This document shows, piece after piece, positions 43,107-53,057 of a stretch of 64,000 nt of DNA (position 1 is its first letter; each line of letters begins with the position of its first letter). The stretch spans positions 12,946-76,945 of the forward strand of contig CAYSOA010000009.1 of the NCBI GenBank assembly GCA_964432565.1. The letters run 5' to 3'. Below the pieces are notes generated by a model. The model was not told the DNA's origin, did not search any database, and saw only the letters and a program-made list of their open reading frames with translations. Source of the DNA: CAIOHW01 sp964432565 (GTDB lineage Bacteria; Bdellovibrionota; UBA1018). The position numbers and the translations under genes were made by a program.

Positions 43107-43295
43107 GCTCTCACTATCGGCAGGCCCGCGCTGAAGCTTGACAGAGCGTTTCAGGAATTCCAAAAAACCAATTAACACATCGAAAACAAAAGGATTTTAG
43201 ATAAAATCCACAACCACAGAAAGACCCCAAAAAAAGCTCCGCAAGCGGGCAGGTCTTCTGCTACACCCCTGCTTCTCGACCAAACCAGGGCTGCA

Positions 43296-46178
43296 ATGAA
43301 GACGATCCGGGGGGAATCCAAAAAACCGCGAGGCCTGCTCCAGAGAGAACATCTGGGCGGCCCCGAACGATCTGAAGCGACGGGCTCGGCACCCCTGCCG
43401 GGCGACCGTCCGGGTCTGCGTGCCTTCACCAACTTCCGACCTCCCGCTCCAGAACCAGTGCCCTCCACGCCCTCGACCCCCGTCGCAGCATCGGCGCTGG
43501 CACTTGAAGCCTTTCCCGACCGTCCCCTCGTTCCGCCGCCGAATAATCCGCGCACGCTCCTGCAAGGCACCAGAGCACCGGCTCGCCCCCAACCTCCGCC
43601 CCACCTTTCTTTTTTTGCGCCCACGCTGACGGCCCTGCTGCTTCGAATTCGAAGCCACCTCGAGTCCACCCCAGAACGCCTGATGGAGCTCAACCCGAGC
43701 CGACGAGACGCCATTTGCCACTACCTCGAACAACTGGCCGGTGGAGTTTCTCAGGATTCTGCCACACGCCTCCAAGGCCTCTCCTCTACCGAGCGATTGC
43801 GGTACTGGACCAACTGGCGAAACCTCCCCTCCCATCATCACCAGGCACTACTGGTCTATTTCGAGGACGTCGCCCTCATGTCGCTGGCTCAGGCCATCCT
43901 GCTCAAGGCGTGGTCAGACCGAAGCGTGCGCAACTGGAAGCGCGAGGACCTTAAAGACCTCAACGCCGCGCTGCATGGTGCTCTGCGCCCCATGGTTCCG
44001 ATGGATCGCGAGGGATGGCAGTTCACACGGCCGAATCTATTCTCCTGGTTCAAACTTCCTCACGAAATTCAGGAGGCACTCTGGAGCGAATTCTCGGCGT
44101 GGCGGGTGCTCGACGAAGGCCCCGAACTGCTCATGGGACTCGTCGAGGCATCCCGACAGATTCAACCCGACCGCCAGCGCCCGGTCGGATTCGACGATCG
44201 CGTCTACGCCGCACTCTGGAAGCACACTCCCGAGCCGGACTCGGCAATCCAGGGCCGTCTCAAGCGCTCGGGCTACAGCCCCACGCTTCGGGATGGCGCC
44301 ATCGTGCGCAAAGGCCCGACCGACTGGTCGTGGTACTGCTGGGAAAGTGCTCCCTTCTCGCTTTACCTGGCCGAACTGAGTCTCCTCTGGTGGGGTCCCT
44401 CCTGTCCTCCCTACTGGAGCCTCGGATCCGGACTCGAATCGTCGATTCAATCCCAGCTTTCGCTGAACATTTCCGTCACCGGAAAGCCGATGGTCGCCCA
44501 GCGAATCCAGGAGATGGAGGCCTGCGACGTGGCGTGGGTGCTCGAAGAACAGGTGCTTCGCGGCTCCCAGCGCTCTCCCGAGGCCCAGGTTTTTCGGGAA
44601 ACCATCGACGCCAACCCGTCTTTGAAGCGCCTGCGTACCGGCGGTACCAGCCGCGGTCACCTGCAGGCCTGCGTGGCCATGACGAAGCTTCGACCGGATG
44701 CCGTGCTTTGGTGGCTGAGAGAAGAGCGCCTGCACGCTTCTGATGGATCCGAGGCCCTGCAGTTTCTTTTGGACCGCGGCAAGCTGATCGCCGAGTGGGA
44801 TTTTTCAGGCCTCTCCCTCGGATCGGCGACGACGACAGGAAAACCTGCCATCCCGAGGTATCTCTACCTTTTCAAGCGCGTCACCAACGTTCAGGATCGA
44901 CTCGATCACCACCCGACGCGCCTCTGGGTTCGGGGACAGCTGCGCAGCCAGATTGAGATCCCCATGGTTCTGGAGGAGGCCCTGCAGCAGGGTCTGCTGG
45001 GTGGCGAGTCACAGGAAGCGACGAAAGCCGCACCCCAGCGGGGCTGGCAGATTCTGGGGCAGCGACATCCCCTCTCCCAGCGCGAGTGGGTGGACCAATG
45101 GCCAGAGGCCTCGGCGACCGAGGAGCTCGCTGAAATTCAGGCCCTTCGACGCCAGTCGCGCCCTCTGGCTTCGGTGGTCACCATTCGTGGTGCCGAGGCG
45201 GCATCATCGGCAGCCCGTGCCATCCTTCAGGGGCTGGCACCGAATTCGAGTACGAATCGCGCCTTTCTCGTCGTCCCCTGTTTCGAGAATGGAAAACGGC
45301 GTCTGCGCACCCGATCGCCAGATTCCGGCACGGCCGAGTCGGACGGTTTCACGCTCATCGCGCCCGATGAAATGCTGGTCGCCCCACTACGCGCCTACCT
45401 GGAGTCCGACCTTGTGGTGACCTGGCTGGACCACAAGGCTTCGCGAAAAAATCAGCGCTGGGCCCTGAAGGAGCAGGACCTCAAGATCCTGCCCGTTCCG
45501 GAACGTCTGCTTCAGACTGCAGGATCTGGCGTCTCGGCCGACGCTCCGACATTCGCACTACCCCTTCCGGGTCGCTGGGAAAAACTCGCTTCCGACCTTC
45601 ACGTCGCCCCGAAAAATGTGCGTCAGGCCCTGGGGGAGCTGCAACACGATGCGGCAGGAGACTTCGTTCGCAGCGTGGTTTTCGTGCGTGCCGCGCGAAT
45701 CCTGCACGAGCGCCGGCAGCTGGCGCGCCAGATCTCCAACCTGATCACCGACGATGGGTCGGTCCGGTGGCGAGAGCTGGTTCGAACCTTCTCCAACTCG
45801 GATTTCGTTCCCGTCTCGTTTCATCCCGAAATCAGCATTTCCGGAAACATGCCGATTCAGACGCCCATCGTTCACCAGACTACGCTCAAATCACCACAGG
45901 CGATTGTTCTCGCGACGGAAGCCGGTCAGCAGATGATGCTCGAGATCCCGAACCGGCTGCTGATGGATGTGATCTGGGACCAGATTCGCACTCTCGACCG
46001 ACCGACGTGGAGCGAAGTGGTCGAGTTCGTCAGAGCTCCACGTCGCTCCGAATCTCTCGAATCCCGGGCAGCCGACCTGATTCGAGTCCAGGGAGAGCAC
46101 CAGGCCATGGTGTCCCACCTCGAAGCGGTGCTGGCCGAAACGATTCACGCCCTCGTCAGATCGTCTGACGCTTGCTGA
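43296..46178 (+). CDS. 960-residue protein with faint methylase TRD signature
   Basis: Mostly unrecognised. Residues 1-100 are disordered and Pro-rich; 110-230 and 380-480 are helical. Residues 640-760 contain a pattern seen in target-recognition parts of type I/IIG DNA methylases: AFLVVPCFENGKRR, EMLVAPLRAYLESDLVVTWLDHKASR, NQRWALKEQDLKILPVPERLL. The last motif strongly recalls the I-P-x-P ending of such domains. No SAM motif (FxGxG) or NPPY is present, so the catalytic half is absent. A non-catalytic DNA-binding protein derived from a restriction-modification enzyme is one possibility. It faces the acidic-protein gene across about 190 nt and converges on the ChaN-like gene with a 23-nt overlap. 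Confidence 0.65.
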   Translation: MKTIRGESKKPRGLLQREHLGGPERSEATGSAPLPGDRPGLRAFTNFRPPAPEPVPSTPSTPVAASALALEAFPDRPLVPPPNNPRTLLQGTRAPARPQPPPHLSFFAPTLTALLLRIRSHLESTPERLMELNPSRRDAICHYLEQLAGGVSQDSATRLQGLSSTERLRYWTNWRNLPSHHHQALLVYFEDVALMSLAQAILLKAWSDRSVRNWKREDLKDLNAALHGALRPMVPMDREGWQFTRPNLFSWFKLPHEIQEALWSEFSAWRVLDEGPELLMGLVEASRQIQPDRQRPVGFDDRVYAALWKHTPEPDSAIQGRLKRSGYSPTLRDGAIVRKGPTDWSWYCWESAPFSLYLAELSLLWWGPSCPPYWSLGSGLESSIQSQLSLNISVTGKPMVAQRIQEMEACDVAWVLEEQVLRGSQRSPEAQVFRETIDANPSLKRLRTGGTSRGHLQACVAMTKLRPDAVLWWLREERLHASDGSEALQFLLDRGKLIAEWDFSGLSLGSATTTGKPAIPRYLYLFKRVTNVQDRLDHHPTRLWVRGQLRSQIEIPMVLEEALQQGLLGGESQEATKAAPQRGWQILGQRHPLSQREWVDQWPEASATEELAEIQALRRQSRPLASVVTIRGAEAASSAARAILQGLAPNSSTNRAFLVVPCFENGKRRLRTRSPDSGTAESDGFTLIAPDEMLVAPLRAYLESDLVVTWLDHKASRKNQRWALKEQDLKILPVPERLLQTAGSGVSADAPTFALPLPGRWEKLASDLHVAPKNVRQALGELQHDAAGDFVRSVVFVRAARILHERRQLARQISNLITDDGSVRWRELVRTFSNSDFVPVSFHPEISISGNMPIQTPIVHQTTLKSPQAIVLATEAGQQMMLEIPNRLLMDVIWDQIRTLDRPTWSEVVEFVRAPRRSESLESRAADLIRVQGEHQAMVSHLEAVLAETIHALVRSSDAC

Positions 46179-48021
46179 TCGGCAGCGGCTGCGAGGCGAC
46201 GGCCGACACCCACTCCCAGTACCGAATCTCTGCAGGACGCCAACGTCGATCGGAGGCCTGCCATGCCAGTTCGCGAACCTGTTCGGTCGAAACGTCCTCT
46301 CTCAGCAGCGCACGGTGAAGCAGTTTTCCCAGGATCTGCCCGAGGTAGCGCGACGCCAGCCATAGGGCAAACCGCGAGTGAACCGCCGTGACCCCGCTCT
46401 GCTGCAGCACCTGCGCGACGACTCCCGCAATGCCGGGCGCTGAGAGCCGTCCGGGCAGGAGCTCTGCCTCAAACCTTCGAGTGCGCTCGAGGAATCGAGC
46501 CTGCTCTTCCAGTCCCGTCAAAGTAAAAAGGCGGGCCTGCCGCTCATGCCAATAGTCTCCGCCGCTTCTAGACAAACGCCCCTGCTGTCCCCTTAATTCG
46601 AGGTAGCGCTGCAGATGGTCCTCGGGAAGGTCGCATTTGCGGCGAGGATTCACGAGCAGGCTGCCAAAGAAGCCGAAAGCATGATCCATCACAGACTGAA
46701 AAAACGAATCGATCGTCTCGCCAAAAAAGGGCGCAAGCGGAGAATGACCTTTGGCCAGTACGATGGCTGCCAGCTCGGCCGCTCCATTGACGGACGGAGT
46801 ACCGAGATAGACCAGGCCCGTCCGGGGAACGAAAAACCTGGCATTGTAACGCACCAGCATCGACACGAGGCGACGCTCTGCAGGAAGAAGACGCGTATCG
46901 GAGCGAAGGGAATCGACGAAATCGGCACTGTAGACGCTCTGGACTGCTAGTCGTTCGAACTCTGGAGGGGGCAGCCGCAGAAAACTGGCCATGGCATCGC
47001 CATAAGACTGCATGCGCGACAGGGCATCGCTCTCCAGATCACACAGAAACTCGTCATCATCCGCCTCGGGATGCGAGGAGATCGAGCCCCCAGCCTCCGA
47101 CTTGAGATGCAGCGTTCCCGACTGGGGAAGCCGATCCGTGCCATGGCCAACGCCTTCGGCCCAGCTGACCAGCGACTGCAGTTTGTTCCACGGCGTGCTC
47201 GAAATGACGTGAAAGTTTCTCGAGTTCAGCTTGAGAACATCCTGTGAATGCTCCGCTCCGCGACCTGCAAGCTTCCAGTAGAGCGAATCATTGTTCTGAT
47301 GGACGCTGATCCAGTCCAGCTTTCGTCCAAGCGACTTTCTGGCGACCCGATCCAGCATGGCCGGCAGATGCGAGGCACCCACGTGAAGCTCGCCGTACAA
47401 CACGACGACGTGTGGAGGCGGAAAGGAGTCTCCGGCATGAAGAAAGGCATCCACGATCACGCCGGCAGCCCACAAATCGCGTTCTCGCAGGTCATCTCCG
47501 TCAACTCGGGATCGCCACAAAGGAAGCTCACGAGGCCGGTTGAGGGCCAGCATCCTGACGCCGTTGCGACGGGCCCAGTCGAGCAGCGGAGCATAATTGC
47601 CCCAGGGAAACCCCCACTCTTCGCGATACCGAATCTTCTGCAGAAAGGTATCCGCATCCATGACGCCCGACTGATAGGCATCGAGTTCCGCCTGACGATG
47701 ACTCGGAACAAACTCCAGCCCAAGAAGCCATCGCTCTCCGGCACGGTGGACGTCCTGCACCAGGCGCAGGGCCGTCCTCTGCGCCTGTCCAAGCGTATGG
47801 TAGTCGGCAATGAAAGTAACGTCGGCGGAGCGCATCCGGTCGGACAACTTCTGCCGTGAACTGGCCTCGGAACGTCGTGAACACTTCTTGAAATCGGCGG
47901 CATACGTCCGCTCGTAACGAACGATCGCTTCGGGGAGCCGTCCGACCAGGCGCTCGGCCTCCAGCTTCAGGGATCCGTGAATGTCCTTCTGAAGCTGGAG
48001 CAGCCGGCCTCTCGCCCGCAT
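46156..48021 (-). CDS. Large ChaN/Tiki-like protein, operon with two-component genes
   Basis: A 621-residue protein starting at MRARGRLLQLQKD, whose ATG overlaps the upstream stop (ATGA). Residues 55-300 resemble the ChaN/Tiki-like fold: VTFIADYHTLGQAQRTALRLV (Asp/His pocket), WLLGLEFVPSHRQAELDAYQSG, EWGFPWGNYAPLLDWARRNGVRMLALNRP and VVVLYGELHVGASHLP. The C-terminal 300 residues are unrecognised, with FFGSLLVNPRRKCDLPEDHLQRYLE near the middle. There is no signal peptide, which differs from the smaller exported relative at 31959. It is the last gene of the kinase-regulator operon, so its product may be the effector of that signalling pathway. Confidence 0.7.
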   Translation of the reverse strand: MRARGRLLQLQKDIHGSLKLEAERLVGRLPEAIVRYERTYAADFKKCSRRSEASSRQKLSDRMRSADVTFIADYHTLGQAQRTALRLVQDVHRAGERWLLGLEFVPSHRQAELDAYQSGVMDADTFLQKIRYREEWGFPWGNYAPLLDWARRNGVRMLALNRPRELPLWRSRVDGDDLRERDLWAAGVIVDAFLHAGDSFPPPHVVVLYGELHVGASHLPAMLDRVARKSLGRKLDWISVHQNNDSLYWKLAGRGAEHSQDVLKLNSRNFHVISSTPWNKLQSLVSWAEGVGHGTDRLPQSGTLHLKSEAGGSISSHPEADDDEFLCDLESDALSRMQSYGDAMASFLRLPPPEFERLAVQSVYSADFVDSLRSDTRLLPAERRLVSMLVRYNARFFVPRTGLVYLGTPSVNGAAELAAIVLAKGHSPLAPFFGETIDSFFQSVMDHAFGFFGSLLVNPRRKCDLPEDHLQRYLELRGQQGRLSRSGGDYWHERQARLFTLTGLEEQARFLERTRRFEAELLPGRLSAPGIAGVVAQVLQQSGVTAVHSRFALWLASRYLGQILGKLLHRALLREDVSTEQVRELAWQASDRRWRPAEIRYWEWVSAVASQPLPISKRQTI

Positions 48022-48716
48022 CAGTGCCCCCCGTGTTTTAGTGCAAGGACGACACGGCAGACGGTCACCGGAGAGTGAGACTCGGGAAATACCAGCGTCG
48101 CCTGGGGCAGGAGTTCCGCCGAATACCCGAACAGCCAATCCCGATGAGCGGCACATAGTGCGTCGGCAAGAGGGGCGCTCTGGAGCAGGGGATCCCGATG
48201 CGGACAATTCCCGCGAAGCCATTCGATTCGATCCGGAAGCTCGCGGACCACGAAAAGCGAAGCCTCAGAGGGCGCCTCGAGCCAACCCAGGGCCGACTGC
48301 TCGAGGCAAAGTGCGTGCGAGGACAGGGAGCCGTTGCCTACCGCTGTTTGCGATCGCAGGGCAGCGGCAGCCGCCGCTCCCTGTCGGCGTGCAATTCGAG
48401 CCAGCTCGGGCTCATCCTCAAGGCGATCCAGCACGCGACTGATGACCGACTGTTCGAAAAAGCGAATATCCCTCGAAAGCTGCGATAACCCCTCTTCAGG
48501 AGTCAGCGCACCGATCTCGGTTTCACACCACGACTTGAATTCATCGGCTGTCGCCGTTTCCGGCACCCGTTCGAGTCGACGCCCCGGTCCACCCTGCAGG
48601 CCTCCGCCGAGGTGTCGCTGCCAGGCGCGCCCCAGCTCGAGCCGCTGGAGGAGCCCCGAAAGCGTCTGCACATGCAGCCACGACACCGGCCGCTCGAGCC
48701 AGGGATAGTCACGCAT
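48021..48716 (-). CDS. Hypothetical 231-residue protein in two-component operon
   Basis: Not recognised. The helical N-terminal two thirds (SWLHVQTLSGLLQRLELGRAW, RDIRFFEQSVISRVLDRLED) precede a small C-terminal region with paired Cys/His residues (NCPHRDPLLQSAPLADALCAAHRDWLFGYS) that could bind a metal, and then VTVCRVVLALKHGGH. It overlaps the regulator gene by 8 nt and the ChaN-like gene by 4 nt, so all four genes are probably made together. No enzymatic motif is visible. Confidence 0.65.
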   Translation of the reverse strand: MRDYPWLERPVSWLHVQTLSGLLQRLELGRAWQRHLGGGLQGGPGRRLERVPETATADEFKSWCETEIGALTPEEGLSQLSRDIRFFEQSVISRVLDRLEDEPELARIARRQGAAAAAALRSQTAVGNGSLSSHALCLEQSALGWLEAPSEASLFVVRELPDRIEWLRGNCPHRDPLLQSAPLADALCAAHRDWLFGYSAELLPQATLVFPESHSPVTVCRVVLALKHGGH

Positions 48717-50055
48717 GGGGCGATTCGCCCTCCTCGCGTCGATCGAGTTTGCGATAAATGGTTCTTGAAGTGATTCCCAGGAGTCGGGCGGTCAGGGCCT
48801 TGTCGCCATCGGTGGCCTCAAGAGTCCTTCGAATCAGCAGATCTTCGACATCCCTCAGCGCCGTCCCCAGAGGAACTGCGATGCTCCCGTGCAGAGAAGC
48901 ATCAGGAACACCTGCCTGCAGCGTCGCCGGAAGGTCTGAAGACTCAATGCGATCCGAAGAGCTCAGGACCACGGCACGCTCGACGGCATTGAACAGCTCG
49001 CGAACGTTGCCGGGCCAGGAATGAGACGTCAGAAGGCGCTCGGCGTCAGAGGAAAAACCGAGAAGCCGCTTTCCGTGGCGCGACCCCGCCTCAACAAGAA
49101 ACTGCCTCGCCAGGGGCAGAACATCCTCGCTGCGCTCCCGAAGTGCGGGAACCTGAAGGACGATCACTTCGAGACGATACAGCAGATCCTCCCGAAAACG
49201 CCCCTGAGCGACCAGTTCGCGAAGGTTCTGATGAGTGGCCGCCAGCACACGAACATCCACTCGCGTCGTCCGAGTGGAGCCGACTCGGCGCACCTCTCCC
49301 TCCTGCAGGACCCGCAGGAGCTTCGACTGAAGCAGCAGCGGCATGTCTCCGATCTCATCAAGAAGCAGCGTTCCTCCGCTGGCCGCCTCGAACAACCCCT
49401 TTCGGGCGTGATCCGCTCCGGAGAAGGCCCCCTTCTCGCATCCGAACAACTCGGACTCGAGCAGGTTGTCTGGAATGGCGGCACAGTTGATCGCGACAAA
49501 CGGACCCGTTGCGCGGGCACTGGCCTCGTGAAGCTCGCGAGCAATTCGTTCCTTGCCGGCCCCACTCTCGCCCTGAATCAGGACCGTGGCCTGCGTCCTT
49601 GCCACCTTACGTACCTGTTCCCGCAGCATGGCCATGCGCGTGGAGTGCCCCTGCGAACCCGACTCCGGCATCTGAACCGAACGGCTGAGCGCGAGTTCGA
49701 TGGCATCCACCAACTGCTTCTTTTTGAACGGTTTCGAGAGAAAGTCGACGGCACCGATCTTCATCGCCCAAACGGCGTCCTCGATGCTTCCGAAGGCGGT
49801 CATGAGCACGACCGGAATGCGACAGGAAATCGCCGAAAGCGCCTTGAGAAACTCCAGTCCCGTCATCCGCGGCATGCGCACATCCGTCAGGATCGCATCA
49901 ATGCGTTCCCCATCGCTCCTTTCGCTGGAGCGCACGAATTCCAGGGCCTCCTCGCCGTCCCGTGCGACGACCACTCGAAATCCGGCCCACTCGAGGATTC
50001 TTCGAGTCGAATCGAGTCCCTGCACATCATCGTCCACAACCAGAATGGTTTTCAT
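48709..50055 (-). CDS. NtrC-family sigma-54 response regulator
   Basis: A 448-residue regulator with the three standard modules. The receiver (1-120) has VVDDD and phospho-acceptor D58 in LTDVRMP, plus KPF. The AAA+ domain has Walker A GESGAGKE (162-169), ESELFGCEKGAFSGA (209-214; the sigma-54 loop is GAFSGA rather than GAFTGA), Walker B GGTLLLDEIGDM and HSWPGNVREL. The C-terminus is a Fis-type helix-turn-helix (ALTARLLGITSRTIYRKLD). It activates sigma-54 promoters when phosphorylated. The Thr-to-Ser change in the loop is conservative and usually tolerated. Overlaps the kinase gene by ATGA. Confidence 0.95.
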   Translation of the reverse strand: MKTILVVDDDVQGLDSTRRILEWAGFRVVVARDGEEALEFVRSSERSDGERIDAILTDVRMPRMTGLEFLKALSAISCRIPVVLMTAFGSIEDAVWAMKIGAVDFLSKPFKKKQLVDAIELALSRSVQMPESGSQGHSTRMAMLREQVRKVARTQATVLIQGESGAGKERIARELHEASARATGPFVAINCAAIPDNLLESELFGCEKGAFSGADHARKGLFEAASGGTLLLDEIGDMPLLLQSKLLRVLQEGEVRRVGSTRTTRVDVRVLAATHQNLRELVAQGRFREDLLYRLEVIVLQVPALRERSEDVLPLARQFLVEAGSRHGKRLLGFSSDAERLLTSHSWPGNVRELFNAVERAVVLSSSDRIESSDLPATLQAGVPDASLHGSIAVPLGTALRDVEDLLIRRTLEATDGDKALTARLLGITSRTIYRKLDRREEGESPHA

Positions 50056-51782
50056 GCCTGAACCTCGCCCCCGGGAATCGAATCCATTGCCGTGCCGGAT
50101 TCATCCTCAATCATCCCCCGCTCGAATGAAGCGGGCAGGACGACCAGAAAGCTTGCGCCACCAGGTGCGTCTCCACCCGTCGCATCGCTGCCTCGCGCGG
50201 TGACTTCGACACGTCCATTGTGCTGTTCGACGACGCGCTTGACCCACGAAAGCCCCAGCCCGGTACCCTGGGCGCGCGTCGTGGAAAAAGGTGAAAAGAG
50301 TCGGGGAAGAATTTCACCCGAAATTCCGGGACCATTGTCGCCAATGCGAACCCAGACCGAACCGGCCTCGGTAACTCCCAGGCTCCACTCAATCTTCGGC
50401 TGGGGAACTCCCTCGACTGCCTGAATCGCATTGCGCATGAGATTGCCGAGAGCCTGTTCCAGGCTGTCCCGATCTCCTAACAGTTCGAGCGAAACACCGG
50501 CCGGGCGAACCCAGTCGACCCGCACTCCCTGTCTCTCGCATGCGGGTGCATAGGTGGCCAGAACCCGCTCCAGCACTTCGCCGAGATCCATGCGAACACG
50601 ATGTCCCGACGAGGTTCTTGAAAACTTCAGGTAGTTCTCGGTGATCGCGCTGAGGCGCTCGACCGATTCAAGAATCGACTGCAACGACTGCTTGAGTGCC
50701 GGATCACCCGCCTGCTGCGCACGATCGATGGCCATCTCGGCCTCGAGTCCGATGGAATGGAGCGGATTTCGAACCTCGTGGGCCACCTGTGCCGACAGCC
50801 GACCGATGGCTGCAAGACTTTCAGCCTCTCGAAGCCGCTCCCGAAGGCGCCCGAGTTCCCGCAGCTCGTGGTTCTGGGCCTCGAGCATGGCCGTTTGTTC
50901 CTGCACGACCCGCTCTCGCTCGAGAACGGCGGTCGCCATCGAATGAAATTCGCGGGCAAGATCGCTGACCTCATCGCTCCGCTGGAGGGGAAACTGCGAC
51001 AGGAAGTCCTTGTCCTCACGACTCAGTCCACGACGCTTGATTTCACGCGCGAGCTGCGACAGCCGACTGAGCGGCCCCAGGGCACGCTCGGCAAACCAGA
51101 GCAGCACAAAGGACAATAGCACCATCGACAGCAGCGACAGCTGGAGGCCGGTTCGCAGCGCCTCGATGCGCGACTGGGTCTTGTTCAGAACATCCCGTGA
51201 CAATCGGTCCCACTCCGACGCCATCTTCTGGGTTCCCTGGGTCCAGGCCAAAAGCTCGCGATTCCAGACCGGATACTCCGCCGACGCCTTGTTCAGATTC
51301 CCTTCGGTCAGCGCGGTGGACAGCTCCTCGCTCCGTGACTCGATTCGCTTCAGTCCCGCCTCGAATTCAGTGATCGCCGATTCGAGCTGCTCACGAACTT
51401 CGGAAAGCTCCGAGGCCTGCAATTTTTCGAGCTGTTCGCGGGTTCGGCGAATCTCCTCACGAATCGAATCGGCGATCCATTTCGGAATGGCGAAGCCCGG
51501 AACGCCCGCTTCGTCCTCTGCCGAAAGCGACGCCTCTTCGATCCGCTTCCATTGCGAATACCCCAGAGAACGCTGCAATCCGCGCTGAAAAGCCTGGGCC
51601 TGCGTCGACAACTGACCCAGCGACTTGCCAAGAGGAATCCACCCGGAGCGCAATCCATCGAGCGCCTGGCTCACTCCGCCCACCCGAAAAAGGGTCCAGG
51701 CCGAGCCGAGCACGCTGAGCAGGATGAGCATCCCGACGAAGGTGAATACGCGATGTCGGAGCGTGGTTCCCTGGCGTTGCAT
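50052..51782 (-). CDS. Sensor histidine kinase (NtrB/AtoS-like)
   Basis: A 576-residue membrane kinase. One helix at 12-34 (VFTFVGMLILLSVLGSAWTLF) and a second at 214-231 bracket a helical periplasmic sensor of about 180 residues. A HAMP region follows (GPLSRLSQLAREIKRRG), then a coiled coil, HisKA with AQVAHEVRNPLH (His335), and an ATPase with N-box LGNLMRNAIQA, IGDNGPGISGE and GTGLGLSWVKRVVE. It should phosphorylate the adjacent NtrC-type regulator. The signal sensed is unknown. Confidence 0.93.
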   Translation of the reverse strand: MQRQGTTLRHRVFTFVGMLILLSVLGSAWTLFRVGGVSQALDGLRSGWIPLGKSLGQLSTQAQAFQRGLQRSLGYSQWKRIEEASLSAEDEAGVPGFAIPKWIADSIREEIRRTREQLEKLQASELSEVREQLESAITEFEAGLKRIESRSEELSTALTEGNLNKASAEYPVWNRELLAWTQGTQKMASEWDRLSRDVLNKTQSRIEALRTGLQLSLLSMVLLSFVLLWFAERALGPLSRLSQLAREIKRRGLSREDKDFLSQFPLQRSDEVSDLAREFHSMATAVLERERVVQEQTAMLEAQNHELRELGRLRERLREAESLAAIGRLSAQVAHEVRNPLHSIGLEAEMAIDRAQQAGDPALKQSLQSILESVERLSAITENYLKFSRTSSGHRVRMDLGEVLERVLATYAPACERQGVRVDWVRPAGVSLELLGDRDSLEQALGNLMRNAIQAVEGVPQPKIEWSLGVTEAGSVWVRIGDNGPGISGEILPRLFSPFSTTRAQGTGLGLSWVKRVVEQHNGRVEVTARGSDATGGDAPGGASFLVVLPASFERGMIEDESGTAMDSIPGGEVQA

Positions 51783-51863
51783 CGCTTTTCAAGGATACGG
51801 CATCCCCGAAAACGCTCAAGTCGAGAATGGTCAAAGCCGAAAAGAATTCGAGGATTTACGACT

Positions 51864-53057
51864 GTGATCAGAAGAACCGCTTCAGAAACCGGCAGCATTT
51901 CGATTCTGGTGGTTCCGGATGCGTCCCTGGGTCGGGAACGGCAGGCTTCGCTCCTGAAGACCTGGGCGTTGCTCAGAAATCTGGGAAGCGTCACGATTCT
52001 GTCGGGAAAAACCTCAGAAGACGAACTTCTCGCGCGGCTCGAGCACGAGCAACCCCAGCTCATTCTGCTTCCGTGGCATCATTACCTCGCGTGGAGCCGC
52101 ATCGAAGCCCATTACGGTCTTTCGCGAACCTCGGGGCCGACGGTCGCCGGCTACTTCGGGGCGCCCCTGGAGCGTCACGAAATTGGCGACCTGACCCATT
52201 ACCACCGCCTCATCCTACTGGATTTCGCGACCACTCAATTCGTCGAACGCTGGCGCATCGTTCACGCACTGGTCGACGATCGCCGGCGATCGGGAGTCCG
52301 GCAGCTGGTCAACCCGAAGTCCCTGCTTTTTTTCGAGGACTGGAAGGGCAGCCACCCGCCAGGCGCCACGCTCGACTCGTTGATCGCCCTGCCCTCGCTT
52401 CGGGCGGAGCCCTGGAAGCATCGCATTCCTGCCATTGAGATGATTACCCTCTCACTCTGGAATCTTGCCTTCGAGGAGGGGCGCGCACTCGCCCGGGGAG
52501 ACTGGCTGACCCAGCTGCATGCGGGCCGCGTGCGAGCCTACTTCGAGATGACCCTCGACAACGAACTCCTGGCCTTTCGTCTCTGCTTTCAGCAGAGCCC
52601 GAATAACTCGAAGGAGATCCTGCGGGAATTCTGGCCCGAACCGTCGAGTCTTTCGCTCTCATCCGACTTCAGGCAGGCCCTCATCCAGCACTGTGACTTC
52701 CTGCGCATCCATCCCATCGCCGAAATGAGTGAAGTGGAGATGGTCGCGGGACTACTGCGCTCGGCCCCCGCCCAGAAGCGCCCCAATGATCTCAGAACCC
52801 TGTGGATCGAGCCGCTTTCGATGCATCTCGTCTCCGAGATCCCCACGCTTCGTGACCCGGACCGCTCCGAGAGCGAACGGGAGCTCCCGTCCCTCTCGAT
52901 CTCGCCCGAGGATGACGTCGCCTCGTCGCTGCTTCGAGCCCAGAAGCGGATACTCTGGCTGGAACAGCAGCTCTCCGAACGGGACGCCAGAATCGAGGAG
53001 CTTCTTGCCGGAGGCGTCGGAAGCCAGGCGGAAAAAAGCAAGAAAAAGGCAGCATGA
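51864..53057 (+). CDS. Hypothetical coiled-coil protein coupled to HD-GYP gene
   Basis: Not recognised. I chose the GTG giving VIRRTASETG because GAGGA lies about 9 nt upstream and longer frames would run into the divergent kinase gene. The 397-residue product starts with an alpha/beta region (SISILVVPDASLGRERQASLLKTW, PQLILLPWHHYLAWSRIEAHYG) that could be a receiver-like or glycosyltransferase-like fold, and ends in a short coiled coil (RAQKRILWLEQQLSERDARIEELLA) and a Lys-rich tail. Its last bases overlap the HD-GYP start (ATGA), implying a shared pathway. Confidence 0.65.
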   Translation: MIRRTASETGSISILVVPDASLGRERQASLLKTWALLRNLGSVTILSGKTSEDELLARLEHEQPQLILLPWHHYLAWSRIEAHYGLSRTSGPTVAGYFGAPLERHEIGDLTHYHRLILLDFATTQFVERWRIVHALVDDRRRSGVRQLVNPKSLLFFEDWKGSHPPGATLDSLIALPSLRAEPWKHRIPAIEMITLSLWNLAFEEGRALARGDWLTQLHAGRVRAYFEMTLDNELLAFRLCFQQSPNNSKEILREFWPEPSSLSLSSDFRQALIQHCDFLRIHPIAEMSEVEMVAGLLRSAPAQKRPNDLRTLWIEPLSMHLVSEIPTLRDPDRSESERELPSLSISPEDDVASSLLRAQKRILWLEQQLSERDARIEELLAGGVGSQAEKSKKKAA

